DNA of 64,000 nt, taken from assembly GCA_023400405.1 (NCBI GenBank), contig JAEXFD010000040.1:1-64000 (forward strand). Direction: 5' to 3'. Positions within the stretch are counted from its first letter, which is position 1. Each line of letters opens with the position of its first letter. Of this stretch, positions 7,810 through 15,556 are shown piece after piece. Position numbers and translations under genes: made by a program. The notes under the pieces are model-generated. The model did no database searches. It saw only the letters and a program-made list of their open reading frames with translations, and was not told the DNA's origin. The stretch comes from Pseudomonadota bacterium (GTDB lineage: Bacteria > Pseudomonadota > Alphaproteobacteria > Sphingomonadales > Sphingomonadaceae).

Positions 7810-10800
7810 ATGAAAATTTCGACCAAGGCGCGCGTCCTGCGTGCGGCATTGCTGACTTCGGTCGCGGCGACGATGGTGCCGGCTTCGGCCTGGGCGCAGG
7901 ACGTCGCCGGGCCCGCGATCGACCGGCCGTCGAGCGGCGATGCGCTGCGCGAGGCTCAGAGCACCCACGCTTCCACCGGCGGCTTCCTCGATCGCGGCCC
8001 AGACCAGGTCCCGGTCTCGCAGATCGTGATCAGCAATCCGGGCACGCCGACCACGGCGATCGACCCGAACAACATCACCGGCGTCGGCCAGATGATCATC
8101 GACCAGCAGAACGGCTTTATCGGCCTGTGCACGGCGACGCTGATCAACCCCCGCACCGTGATCTTCGCGGCGCACTGCGTCAACGAGGAGGCGGCGGGCG
8201 ACTATGGCCAGAACTCGGGCGGCCGCCCGATCGGTTTCGGCTTCAACGCCAACAACAACCAGTCCGGCGCGAGCGCATTCGGCGGCTGGCTGAACGGCGT
8301 CAACGGCGTGAAATATGCGACCAATCCGGGCCGCAACATGTATGATTCCAACTATGTCGCGTACAATCCGCTCTCGACCGAGGCGAATGCGAACAGCTTC
8401 CTTTATGGCGACATCGCCGTGGCGTCGCTCGACACGCCGGCCAAGGGCATTCCGACCTGGGCGCTGCTCTTCTCCCAGCTGCCGGCGCCGAGTTCGATCG
8501 GGGCCTCGGGCTCGGGCTATCATGTCGTCATCGACGGCTATGGCAATAACGGGACCGGCACGACGGGATCGAGCGGGGGCATCGATTATCGCCGCCGCAT
8601 CGCCGAGAACATGCTTGGCGGGCTCGCCTCGCTCGGCACGTTCGAGCAGTTCATCTTCGGCGCGGGCGGCACCAGCGACGCGACCAATCCGCAGAACCTC
8701 TACTGGCTGGATTTCGACGATCCCCGCCGCGGCACCGCTTCGGCGAGCCCCTATGACTTCAATGCCTGGCGCGACAATGCGCTGCCCAAGGAAGGCATTA
8801 CGGCGAGCGGCGATTCGGGCGGTCCGCTGATCCTCGACGCAACCTATGCCAAGCAGCTCGTGATCGGCGTGCTCTCGGGCGGCTATGGGCGCTTCTTCAC
8901 GCCCCAGCCCTCGAACGGCTATGGTTCGGTGAGCTTCTACCAGCCGCTCTACCTCTATTGGGACTGGATCGCGGCGAACAATCCCTATCATTACGTTTCG
9001 GCAGTGGCCGGCGACGGCAAGTGGAGCGATCCGACTCACTGGGTCACCAAGCTCGATCCCAATTACTATATCGTCAGCGGGACGACGGTGACGAACGGAA
9101 TCCCGACCAATCCCGGCGCCGGCAACACCGTCCAGCCCGGCTGGGGGCAGACCTGCTTCCAGAGCGGCGGGGTGAGCGACTGCTACGACGTCGCGACGGG
9201 ACAGGAGACGGTTCGCACGGCGCCGATCGGCACCGCCTCGGACGATCCGGCGACGATGAGCGCCGCCAGCCTCGACGGCAAGCCGAGCAAGGACGATGCC
9301 GTTCTCAGTGCACAGGCCGGCGGCGTCACCACCCAGGCCCTACCGACGGCGACGCTGGCCAACGGGCTGCCCGGCGCGACCAACTTCGTGCCGAACAATT
9401 ATGACGGAGACCGGCTCGCGCGCGTCGCCCCGCGCTATTTCGACGTCACGCTCTCGGCAGCGGGTACGACCACGCTCGACACCAGCACGACGGTCGACAA
9501 TCTGACGCTCAACGGCCTCAACGCTGCGCTCAACATCACCTCGACCGGCTCGCTGACCAGCAACATCAATGTGAGCCAGATCGTCGGCACGATGAACGTG
9601 GACGGCGCGCTTACCTCGGGCGGCGACTATATGCTGATGCTCGGCGGGCTGAGCGGCCGCGGCACGATCACCGCGCCGAACTTCACCAGCGTGGCGGGCG
9701 TGATCGCGCCGGGCACGGCCGGGACGATCGGCACGCTCACCTTCAAGGGCAATGTGATCCTGGCCTCGGGCACGACCTATCTGGTCGACCTTTCGAACAC
9801 CGGATCGGACCTGATCCAGGTCCAGGCGACGACGTTCAACGGCGCCACGCCGACGAACGGCATCGCCAATCTGGGCGGCCAGCTCGTGCTCAACTTCACC
9901 TCGAGCCTGCGCGCCGGCCAGACCTATACGATCCTGACGGCGCAGGGCGGCGTCACCGGAAGCTTCGCCTTGCCGGCGGCGTTCAGCGCGATCCTGAAGC
10001 CGAGCCTGACCTACACAGCCAATGCCGTGCGGCTGGCGGTGCAGGCCGGCAGCTACGGTTCGGTGGTGAGCGGCGGTTCTCCCGTGCAGGTGAGCTACGC
10101 CGCGCTGCTCGACCAGAACCGCGCGCTCGGCGGCTTCGACGGCATCTATGGCCCGCTCGACCTGCAGAGCGCCGCGACGATCCGCTCGACGCTGGACGGG
10201 CTGGCGCCGACGACCGAGACGACGGTGCGCAACCTCGGCACCGCGATGATCGAGACGACGACCGGGGTGATCCGCGATCGCCTCGCCACGCTCGACGTGC
10301 GCAGCGCCGGGGGTACGCTCGCCAAGATCGGTCAGCCGCTGCGCGTCGCCTCGACCAGCCTGGTCGACAGCTCGAACCTCGCCGCGCCGCGGATGCTGGG
10401 CGGCGACGACCAGACCACCGTGCAGGAAGGCGCGCTGCCCGAGAACCTCAGCGCGTTCATCGCCGGCGGCTATGTCGATGGCAACAGCGCGCCGATGCCC
10501 GCCGCGATCGCCACGGCCCGCGACAAGTTCAACGGCTGGTACGTCGCCGGCGGCTTCGAGGCGCTGATCGGCGATACCAGTGCGATCGGCTTCGCGGCGT
10601 CGTACAGCGAAATGGACAGCGACGGGGCGGTGCCCGGCCATTCGGCGCGGGCGGACCTGATGCAGTACACCGTCTATGGCAAGTACCAGTCGCCCAAGGG
10701 CCTGACCCTCGACACGCAGTTCAGCTTCGGCCTGCTCGATACCCGCACGCACCGCGCGGTGAACTTCGTCGGCAGCAATTACGTGCTGCGTGCCGACGAC

Positions 10801-11271
10801 AATGCGCTGAGCTTCTCGGCCGAGACGGGGCTGGGCTACAAGTTCGACCTCGGCGCGCTGGCGCTCAAGCCGCGGATCGCCTGGCGCTCGACCTATATCG
10901 ACTTCTCGCGCACCGCAGAGACCGGCGGGCCCGTCGCGCTCAACTACAACCGCCAGCCGGTGAGCAGCTCGCAGCTGCGCGGCGGCCTGACCCTGGCGGG
11001 TAACGGCGTGAAGGTGAAGCCCTTCGTCACGGGCACCTATGTCCATGATTTCGGCGATCGCCCCTCGGCCTTCTCGGCCAATTTCGTCGGCGCGACGGCG
11101 CCGGGCGCGCTGTTCCAGCTCAGCTCGCGCGACCGCGAATGGGCCGAGGTCGCGGGCGGGATCAGCGTCAACACCGGCACGGTCGACCTGTCGATTGCGG
11201 GCGAGACCACGGTGTGGCGCGACGACGTCGAGATCCGCAGCATCCGCGGCTCGATCGGCATCCGCTTCTGA
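7810..11271 (+). CDS. trypsin-like serine protease autotransporter
   Basis: A predicted type Va autotransporter of 1153 residues. The signal peptide is residues about 1-30 (ends ASAWAQ). An S1-type protease domain follows with the triad His122 (FAAHC), Asp201 (GDIAV) and Ser336 (SGDSGGPL). Next comes a Gly/Thr-rich beta-helix-like region (about 460-770) and a C-terminal beta-barrel (about 880-1153) beginning near FNGWYVAGGFEALIGD and ending in the outer-membrane signature Phe (GSIGIRF). The protease would be displayed or released at the cell surface; its substrate is unknown. ATG 7810 is chosen for the signal peptide; ATG 7798 (MGLIMKIS) is possible, and the ATG at 7675 precedes the likely promoter. 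It ends at a strong hairpin. Confidence 0.87.
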   Translation: MKISTKARVLRAALLTSVAATMVPASAWAQDVAGPAIDRPSSGDALREAQSTHASTGGFLDRGPDQVPVSQIVISNPGTPTTAIDPNNITGVGQMIIDQQNGFIGLCTATLINPRTVIFAAHCVNEEAAGDYGQNSGGRPIGFGFNANNNQSGASAFGGWLNGVNGVKYATNPGRNMYDSNYVAYNPLSTEANANSFLYGDIAVASLDTPAKGIPTWALLFSQLPAPSSIGASGSGYHVVIDGYGNNGTGTTGSSGGIDYRRRIAENMLGGLASLGTFEQFIFGAGGTSDATNPQNLYWLDFDDPRRGTASASPYDFNAWRDNALPKEGITASGDSGGPLILDATYAKQLVIGVLSGGYGRFFTPQPSNGYGSVSFYQPLYLYWDWIAANNPYHYVSAVAGDGKWSDPTHWVTKLDPNYYIVSGTTVTNGIPTNPGAGNTVQPGWGQTCFQSGGVSDCYDVATGQETVRTAPIGTASDDPATMSAASLDGKPSKDDAVLSAQAGGVTTQALPTATLANGLPGATNFVPNNYDGDRLARVAPRYFDVTLSAAGTTTLDTSTTVDNLTLNGLNAALNITSTGSLTSNINVSQIVGTMNVDGALTSGGDYMLMLGGLSGRGTITAPNFTSVAGVIAPGTAGTIGTLTFKGNVILASGTTYLVDLSNTGSDLIQVQATTFNGATPTNGIANLGGQLVLNFTSSLRAGQTYTILTAQGGVTGSFALPAAFSAILKPSLTYTANAVRLAVQAGSYGSVVSGGSPVQVSYAALLDQNRALGGFDGIYGPLDLQSAATIRSTLDGLAPTTETTVRNLGTAMIETTTGVIRDRLATLDVRSAGGTLAKIGQPLRVASTSLVDSSNLAAPRMLGGDDQTTVQEGALPENLSAFIAGGYVDGNSAPMPAAIATARDKFNGWYVAGGFEALIGDTSAIGFAASYSEMDSDGAVPGHSARADLMQYTVYGKYQSPKGLTLDTQFSFGLLDTRTHRAVNFVGSNYVLRADDNALSFSAETGLGYKFDLGALALKPRIAWRSTYIDFSRTAETGGPVALNYNRQPVSSSQLRGGLTLAGNGVKVKPFVTGTYVHDFGDRPSAFSANFVGATAPGALFQLSSRDREWAEVAGGISVNTGTVDLSIAGETTVWRDDVEIRSIRGSIGIRF

Positions 11272-11292
11272 TCGCACGCCCGGCGTGAGCGA

Positions 11293-11339
11293 GCGGGCCG
11301 GGGAGGCCGCCTCAATCGAGGCGGCGCTTCCCGGCCCGC
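11293..11339. terminator. long GC-rich hairpin between convergent genes
   Basis: An outer stem GCGGGCCGGG / CCCGGCCCGC and an inner stem GCCGCCTC / GAGGCGGC with loop AATC, interrupted by small internal bulges. It lies between the ends of the protease autotransporter and the epimerase gene and probably serves both strands. Confidence 0.7.
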
Positions 11340-11345
11340 TTCGCT

Positions 11346-12344
11346 TCAGGCGCCGTAATGGGCGCGATACCAGTCGATAAAGGCGGGCACGCCCTGGCTG
11401 GGCGGAGTCGATGGGGCATAGCCGGTCAGCGTCTGAAGCAGCGCGTGCGAGGCTTCGGTGGCCGGCACGTCGCCCTGCTGCATCGGCAGGAAATTCTTGA
11501 TCGCCGACTTGCCGAGCGCGCGTTCGATCTCGCCGATATAGTCCATCAGGCCGGTCTGCTGGCCGGCGCCGATGTTGACCACGCGAAACGGCGCGACGGG
11601 GGAGAGGCTGTCGCCGGCGACCGGCGTGTCGCCCGGCACCGCTTCGGTCAGCCGCACGATCGCTTCGGCCAGGTCGTCGACATAAGTGAAGTCGCGGACC
11701 ATGTTGCCGTTGTTGTAGACGTCGATCGGCTCGCCGGCGAGCGTGGCGCGAGTGAACTTGAACAGCGCCATGTCGGGCCGGCCCCAGGGCCCATAGACGG
11801 TGAAGAAGCGGAAGAAGGTGGTGGGCGTGCCGAACAGATGGGCATAGCTGTGGCCCATCAGCTCGGTCGCGCCCTTGGTCGCGGCGTAGAAGCTGAGCGG
11901 CGTCGCGGTGCGCTGCGTCTCGGTGAACGGCATGTCGGTGTTGGCGCCATAGACCGAACTCGTCGAGGCGGCGAGAAGGTGGCCGGTCTGGTGCCGGCGC
12001 GCCAGCTCGAGCACGTTGAAGGTGCCGATCAGATTGGCCGAGACATAGGATTCCGGGCTGTCGATCGAATGGCGCACGCCTGCCTGCGCGGCGAGATGGA
12101 TCACCACGTCGGGCTGGAACGCCGCCCATTCCGCGCCGAACGCCGCCATGTCGTCGATCGAGACGCGGGCCACGGCGAAGTTCGGGTGGTTCGACAGGAT
12201 GTCGTTGCGCGCTTCCTTGAGCGCAGGGTCGTAATAGGGGCTGAAATTGTCGATCCCGAGCACGGTCGCGCCGCGCTGGAGCAGCTTGCTCGCGGTGTGG
12301 AAGCCGATGAAGCCGGCCGAGCCGGTGACGAGGACGCGGGTCAT
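11346..12344 (-). CDS. NAD-dependent epimerase, UDP-glucuronate 4-epimerase-like
   Basis: A 332-residue extended SDR. It starts MTRVLVTGSAGFIGFHTASKLL with the GxxGxxG NAD motif. DNFSPYYDPALKEAR is the characteristic segment of UDP-glucuronate/UDP-galacturonate epimerases (LpsL, Cap1J type), and the catalytic Tyr-Lys lies in FYAATKG. The family interconverts UDP-GlcA and UDP-GalA; this substrate is inferred from the signature. The long upstream extension of the reading frame overlaps the ArsR gene and is not real: the SDR fold begins exactly at ATG 12344. It is divergent from the ArsR gene with 78 bases between starts. Confidence 0.88.
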   Translation of the reverse strand: MTRVLVTGSAGFIGFHTASKLLQRGATVLGIDNFSPYYDPALKEARNDILSNHPNFAVARVSIDDMAAFGAEWAAFQPDVVIHLAAQAGVRHSIDSPESYVSANLIGTFNVLELARRHQTGHLLAASTSSVYGANTDMPFTETQRTATPLSFYAATKGATELMGHSYAHLFGTPTTFFRFFTVYGPWGRPDMALFKFTRATLAGEPIDVYNNGNMVRDFTYVDDLAEAIVRLTEAVPGDTPVAGDSLSPVAPFRVVNIGAGQQTGLMDYIGEIERALGKSAIKNFLPMQQGDVPATEASHALLQTLTGYAPSTPPSQGVPAFIDWYRAHYGA

Positions 12345-12384
12345 GCCGCGCGAGGTGCCGCAGGGGCGGCGCGATGTCCAGCAC

Positions 12385-12432
12385 TTGCGGCGCATGGCGG
12401 CACGCGTTAGATACTGAACCATATGGTTCAGT
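12385..12432 (+). promoter_or_regulatory. promoter with 20-bp palindromic operator over the arsR-like start codon
   Basis: The palindrome ACTGAACCATATGGTTCAGT (12413-12432) is perfect in all 20 bases, and its centre contains the ATG of the following regulator (12423-12425). Upstream, TTGCGG (12385-12390), a 17-base spacer and TAGATA (12408-12413) resemble a promoter whose transcript would begin at about 12420, giving an almost leaderless message. Binding of the encoded ArsR-type dimer here would block its own promoter. The autoregulation is inferred; the dyad is seen directly. Confidence 0.7.
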
Positions 12433-12779
12433 TTCCGCAGCCCTCGCTCGATCTGTCGTTCGCCGCGTTGTCCGACGCCACGCGTCGCGGCGTGATCGAC
12501 GAACTGGGACGGGGAGACGCGTCGATCACCACGCTGGCGGCGACGTTCGAGATGACGCTGACCGGAATGCAGAAGCACGTCCAGGTCCTCGAACGGGCCG
12601 GTCTCGTCGTCACGCAAAAGGTCGGGAGGGTCAGGACCTGCACGCTCGGGAAGCGCGGCCTCGACGCGGAGGCGGCGTGGATCGAAGTGCATCGCAAGCT
12701 TTTCGAGGATCGCTTCCAGGCCCTGGACGCGATCCTTGCCGAGATGAAGGAGGAGAAACGGGATGGATCGGCAAGGTAG
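12423..12779 (+). CDS. ArsR-family winged-helix repressor
   Basis: A 118-residue regulator: LSFAALSDATRRGVIDELGRGDASITTLAATFEMTLTGMQKHVQVLERAGLV is the ArsR helix-turn-helix and the wing is VVTQKVGRVRTCTLG. No metal-binding Cys pair (CxC) is present, so it is not a classical arsenic or zinc sensor. It belongs to the subgroup that is commonly followed by an SRPBCC (AHSA1) gene. The two genes overlap by 17 bases. There is no Shine-Dalgarno sequence before the ATG, which lies inside a palindromic operator, consistent with leaderless, autorepressed expression. The ligand is unknown. Confidence 0.9.
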   Translation: MVQFPQPSLDLSFAALSDATRRGVIDELGRGDASITTLAATFEMTLTGMQKHVQVLERAGLVVTQKVGRVRTCTLGKRGLDAEAAWIEVHRKLFEDRFQALDAILAEMKEEKRDGSAR

Positions 12780-13266
12780 CAGTACAGGCGGCGCAGGAAA
12801 TCCCACGTCGATCGAGCGCAGGGGCGACCGCGAGCTGATCGTGACGCGCACGTTCGATGCGCCGCCGGCCCTTGTTTATCGCGCCTGGAGCCAAGCCGAG
12901 CTGTTCCGGCGCTGGTGGATGCCGAGGTCGGTTACCGGCGTCTCGCTGGTTGCGTGCGAGATGGACGTTCGGACCGGTGGAAAATACCGGCTGGAGTTCA
13001 GCACCGGCGGCGCCGACACGATGGCCTTTTACGGCAAGTATCTGGAGGTCGTGCCGAACGAGCGGATCGTCTGGACCAACGACGAGGGTGAGGAGGGCGC
13101 GATCACGACCGTGACCTTCGAGGCGCTAGGCGGCAAGACGCTGCTGACGTTCCACGAAACCTATCCTTCCAGCGAGGCGCTCGAGGAAGCCCTGCAGGGC
13201 GCTGCGGCCGGGTTGCCGGAGCAGCTGGACCAGCTCGCCGAGCTGCTGGCCGGCGACGGCGGGTGA
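12763..13266 (+). CDS. SRPBCC/AHSA1-domain protein
   Basis: A 167-residue START-like protein: RELIVTRTFDAPPALVYRAWSQAELFRRWWMP is the typical AHSA1 entry, followed by MDVRTGGKYRLEF, YLEVVPNERIVWT and TLLTFHETYPS. These domains form a hydrophobic ligand-binding cup; the natural ligand is not predictable. AAGGAGGAG at 12747-12755, inside the end of the ArsR gene, is a strong ribosome-binding site seven bases before the ATG, so it is translated with the regulator from one message. It probably binds or responds to the same signal as the ArsR protein (inference from pairing). Confidence 0.88.
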   Translation: MDRQGSSTGGAGNPTSIERRGDRELIVTRTFDAPPALVYRAWSQAELFRRWWMPRSVTGVSLVACEMDVRTGGKYRLEFSTGGADTMAFYGKYLEVVPNERIVWTNDEGEEGAITTVTFEALGGKTLLTFHETYPSSEALEEALQGAAAGLPEQLDQLAELLAGDGG

Positions 13267-13273
13267 GGTTCGG

Positions 13274-14032
13274 CTAGCGTCCGCAGGCCGGGCAGCCGGG
13301 GTCCTTGGGAAGGGTGAGCGTGCGGAAGCGCAGCGCGAGGGCATCGACGAGGACGAGCTTGCCGGCGGGATCGTCGCCGAAGGGCACGATCGCGCGGATC
13401 GTCTCGAGCGCGGCGAGGCTGCCCATCACGCCGGTGAGCGCGCCGAGCACGCCGGTTTCGGCGCAGCTGAGCCCCGGCCGCTCGGGATCGGCGCCGACGA
13501 AGCAGCGGTAACAAGGCTTGTCCGCTTCCCAGCCGCGATAGACGGCGAGCTGGCCCTCGAATTCGGAGACGGCGGCGGAGACGAGCGGGATGCGGTGGCG
13601 CAGTGCTGCGTCGGCGACGGCGAGGCGGGTGGCGAAATTGTCGCAGCCGTCGAGGATCACGTCGGGCCGGAAGCCTGCGAGGATCGCATCGGCATTGGCG
13701 GCGTCGATCCGCTGGGCGATCGCGGTGAAGGCGACTTCCGGGTTGAGCGCGGCGACGCGGGCGCGGGCGGCCTCCAGCTTGGATCGGCCGATATCGGCGG
13801 TGGCATAGAGCGTCTGCCGCTGGAGATTGGAGCGCGAGACCATGTCGTCGTCGACCACGCCGAGCGTGCCCAGCCCCGCGGCGGCGAGATATTCGATCGC
13901 CGGCGATCCGATCCCGCCCGCGCCGATCAGCAGCGCGCGGGCACCCTTGAGCCGCACCTGGCCGCCGCCGCCGATCTCGCGCAGCACGATGTGGCGCGCA
14001 TAGCGATCGAGCTCGGCATCGGAGAGGCTCAT
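13274..14032 (-). CDS. moeB: MoeB/ThiF/HesA-family adenylyltransferase
   Basis: A 252-residue E1-like enzyme that adenylates the C-terminus of a ubiquitin-like sulfur carrier (MoaD or ThiS) for molybdopterin or thiamine synthesis. Motifs: RYARHIVLREIGGGGQ, the ATP loop LIGAGGIGSPAIEYLAAAG, DDDMVSRSNLQRQ, the catalytic-Cys segment LSCAETGVLGALTG, and two zinc CxxC pairs (CYRC and CPAC). There is no C-terminal rhodanese domain. The symbol is by closest resemblance; ThiF-type use cannot be excluded. It begins with an ATGA overlap with the preceding 121-residue gene, so it is the last gene of the coaBC-dut train. Confidence 0.85.
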   Translation of the reverse strand: MSLSDAELDRYARHIVLREIGGGGQVRLKGARALLIGAGGIGSPAIEYLAAAGLGTLGVVDDDMVSRSNLQRQTLYATADIGRSKLEAARARVAALNPEVAFTAIAQRIDAANADAILAGFRPDVILDGCDNFATRLAVADAALRHRIPLVSAAVSEFEGQLAVYRGWEADKPCYRCFVGADPERPGLSCAETGVLGALTGVMGSLAALETIRAIVPFGDDPAGKLVLVDALALRFRTLTLPKDPGCPACGR

Positions 14033-14394
14033 TTCGTCCAGTCGAAGCTCAGCGTCGCGCGATACCATTGCTCGCTGGCGCCCGGGCGGGGCAGGAGGTT
14101 GTTGCGGGCGAAGCCGGCGACCAGCGCGGCGGCATATTGCTCGACGCTGGGGCATTGGATCGCCCGCGGCACCACGGTGCGGATGTCGCCGCCTTCGCCG
14201 ACCATCACCGCGACATCGACCTGCAGCGGGCCCGGCGTGGCGACCGGACAGTTGCGCAGCCGGACTTCGCGGCCGACGAAGCTCGCCATGTCCGGCGTAA
14301 CGATCGGCGGCGCGCGAAAGGGCACCGGCGGCAGCGCATTCCAGTCGAGCGTCAGCGTCTGGAGCGCCGCGGCGATGACGATTGCCGCGCTCAC
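14029..14394 (-). CDS. small TonB-C-terminal-like protein, function unknown
   Basis: A 121-residue protein with GTG start (GTGA overlap with the dut stop). A short hydrophobic N-terminus (MSAAIVIAAALQTLTL) suggests export. The segment GPLQVDVAVMVGEGGDIRTVVPRAIQCPSVEQYAAALVAGFARNNLL, ending YRATLSFDW, resembles the C-terminal TonB/energy-transducer fold (valued-strand, GxV, conserved Cys, final strand). Identity is a weak inference. It lies within an operon of nucleotide and coenzyme genes, with no obvious link. Confidence 0.65.
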   Translation of the reverse strand: MSAAIVIAAALQTLTLDWNALPPVPFRAPPIVTPDMASFVGREVRLRNCPVATPGPLQVDVAVMVGEGGDIRTVVPRAIQCPSVEQYAAALVAGFARNNLLPRPGASEQWYRATLSFDWTK

Positions 14395-14840
14395 CGGCCC
14401 GTCGATCCGAAGCCCCCGCTGCCCCGGGCGGTGTCGTCGAGCGTCTCGACCGTTTCCAGCGTCGCGCGCTGGACCGGCGCAGGCACGAGCTGCGCGATCC
14501 GATCGCCGCGCGCGATCGGGAAGGGCTGGTCGCCGAGATTGGCGAGGATCACCTTCACTTCGCCGCGATAATCGCTGTCGATCGTGCCGGGGGTGTTGAG
14601 GCAGGTGATGCCGTGCTTGAGCGCGAGGCCGGATCGCGGGCGGACCTGGACCTCATAGCCATCGGGAATCGCAATGGCGAAGCCAGTGGCGACGGCGTGG
14701 CGCGCGCCGGGGGCGAGCACCAGTTCCTCCGCGGCCACCACGTCCATGCCCGCCGCGCCGCTGGTGGCATAAGCGGGGAGCGGCAAGCCCTCGCCATGCG
14801 GCAGGCGCTGGAGCGCGATGCGGATCGGGGCGAGAGTCAA
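14391..14840 (-). CDS. dut: deoxyuridine 5'-triphosphate nucleotidohydrolase
   Basis: Hydrolyses dUTP to dUMP and PPi. At 149 residues it has the normal length of the trimeric enzyme and all five motifs: AGMDVVA, RPRSGLALKHG, NTPGTIDSDYRGE, GDRIAQLV and the C-terminal RGSGGFGSTG that closes over the active site. The start is TTG at 14840, overlapping the stop of the upstream lipoprotein gene (TTGA); no in-frame ATG gives a sensible N-terminus. dut following coaBC is a common proteobacterial order, here with one extra gene inserted. Confidence 0.93.
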   Translation of the reverse strand: MTLAPIRIALQRLPHGEGLPLPAYATSGAAGMDVVAAEELVLAPGARHAVATGFAIAIPDGYEVQVRPRSGLALKHGITCLNTPGTIDSDYRGEVKVILANLGDQPFPIARGDRIAQLVPAPVQRATLETVETLDDTARGSGGFGSTGR

Positions 14841-15556
14841 ATCGGCTTCCTGGGCAGGGTCGCGGCGAGGCGTTGGGTCGCGGCAAGCACCTCGGGATCG
14901 TTGAGCAGATCGTGGCCCTTGCCGGGGACGATGCGATAATCGGTGGCGATGCCGCGCAGCGCCAGCGCCTCGGCATAGGCGCGCGAGAAGCGGACGGGGG
15001 TCACCTGATCGTCGGCGCCGACGAGCACCGCGGCGCGCAGCGTGGAGGAGAGGCCGCCGGCGGTCTGCAGCGGATCGAGGCTCTCGACCGGCGCCTTCCA
15101 GCCCGGCAGCTTGCTTTGCCGCGCCATCCAGGCGCGCCATTCGGGCAGCGAGCAGGGGCAGCCGACCAGCACGAGGCCATCGACCAGCGCCGGACGCGCG
15201 GAAGCGAGATTGGCGGCAAGCGCGGCACCGCTCGAATCGCCGACCAGCACGGTGCGTGCGGCCGGATGGCGGCGATGCTCGGCATCGATCGCCTCGGCGA
15301 GGGCCCGGACCTCCGCATTGCCCAGGCCGTGGCCATAGTCGGCGACGGGGCGGGCCGGCAGGGCGAGCACACGGCTGTCCGGAATCGCGGCGCGGGCGGC
15401 TTCGGCAAAGGCCTGGGGATCGCCATGATCGACTCCGGGCGCGCCGGGAAGCACGATGACCAGCGTCTTGGCGGTCGGCACGCGGTGCACGGCGCCCGAG
15501 CCGGAAGTGCAGCCGGCGAGCAGGCCCAGCGCGATCAGGGCGAGGCTAGAGCGCAT
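14837..15556 (-). CDS. alpha/beta-hydrolase lipoprotein
   Basis: A 239-residue predicted lipoprotein. The signal MRSSLALIALGLLAGC has a lipobox ending at Cys16. The mature part is an alpha/beta hydrolase: nucleophile in GDSSGAA (Ser108 in G-x-S-x-G), acid in VGADDQVTP and His in GKGHDLL. The substrate is unknown; serine esterase activity in the envelope is plausible. Start ATG 15556 was chosen for the lipoprotein signal; it overlaps the coaBC end by 11 bases. It splits the usual coaBC-dut pair, so it was probably inserted into the operon. Confidence 0.82.
   Translation of the reverse strand: MRSSLALIALGLLAGCTSGSGAVHRVPTAKTLVIVLPGAPGVDHGDPQAFAEAARAAIPDSRVLALPARPVADYGHGLGNAEVRALAEAIDAEHRRHPAARTVLVGDSSGAALAANLASARPALVDGLVLVGCPCSLPEWRAWMARQSKLPGWKAPVESLDPLQTAGGLSSTLRAAVLVGADDQVTPVRFSRAYAEALALRGIATDYRIVPGKGHDLLNDPEVLAATQRLAATLPRKPI

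Noticed and set aside
9340..12384. 1014-codon minus-strand frame across the autotransporter 3' end and epimerase gene
   Set aside because: Out of frame with the epimerase, low-complexity translation, spans the terminator hairpin and two convergent genes.
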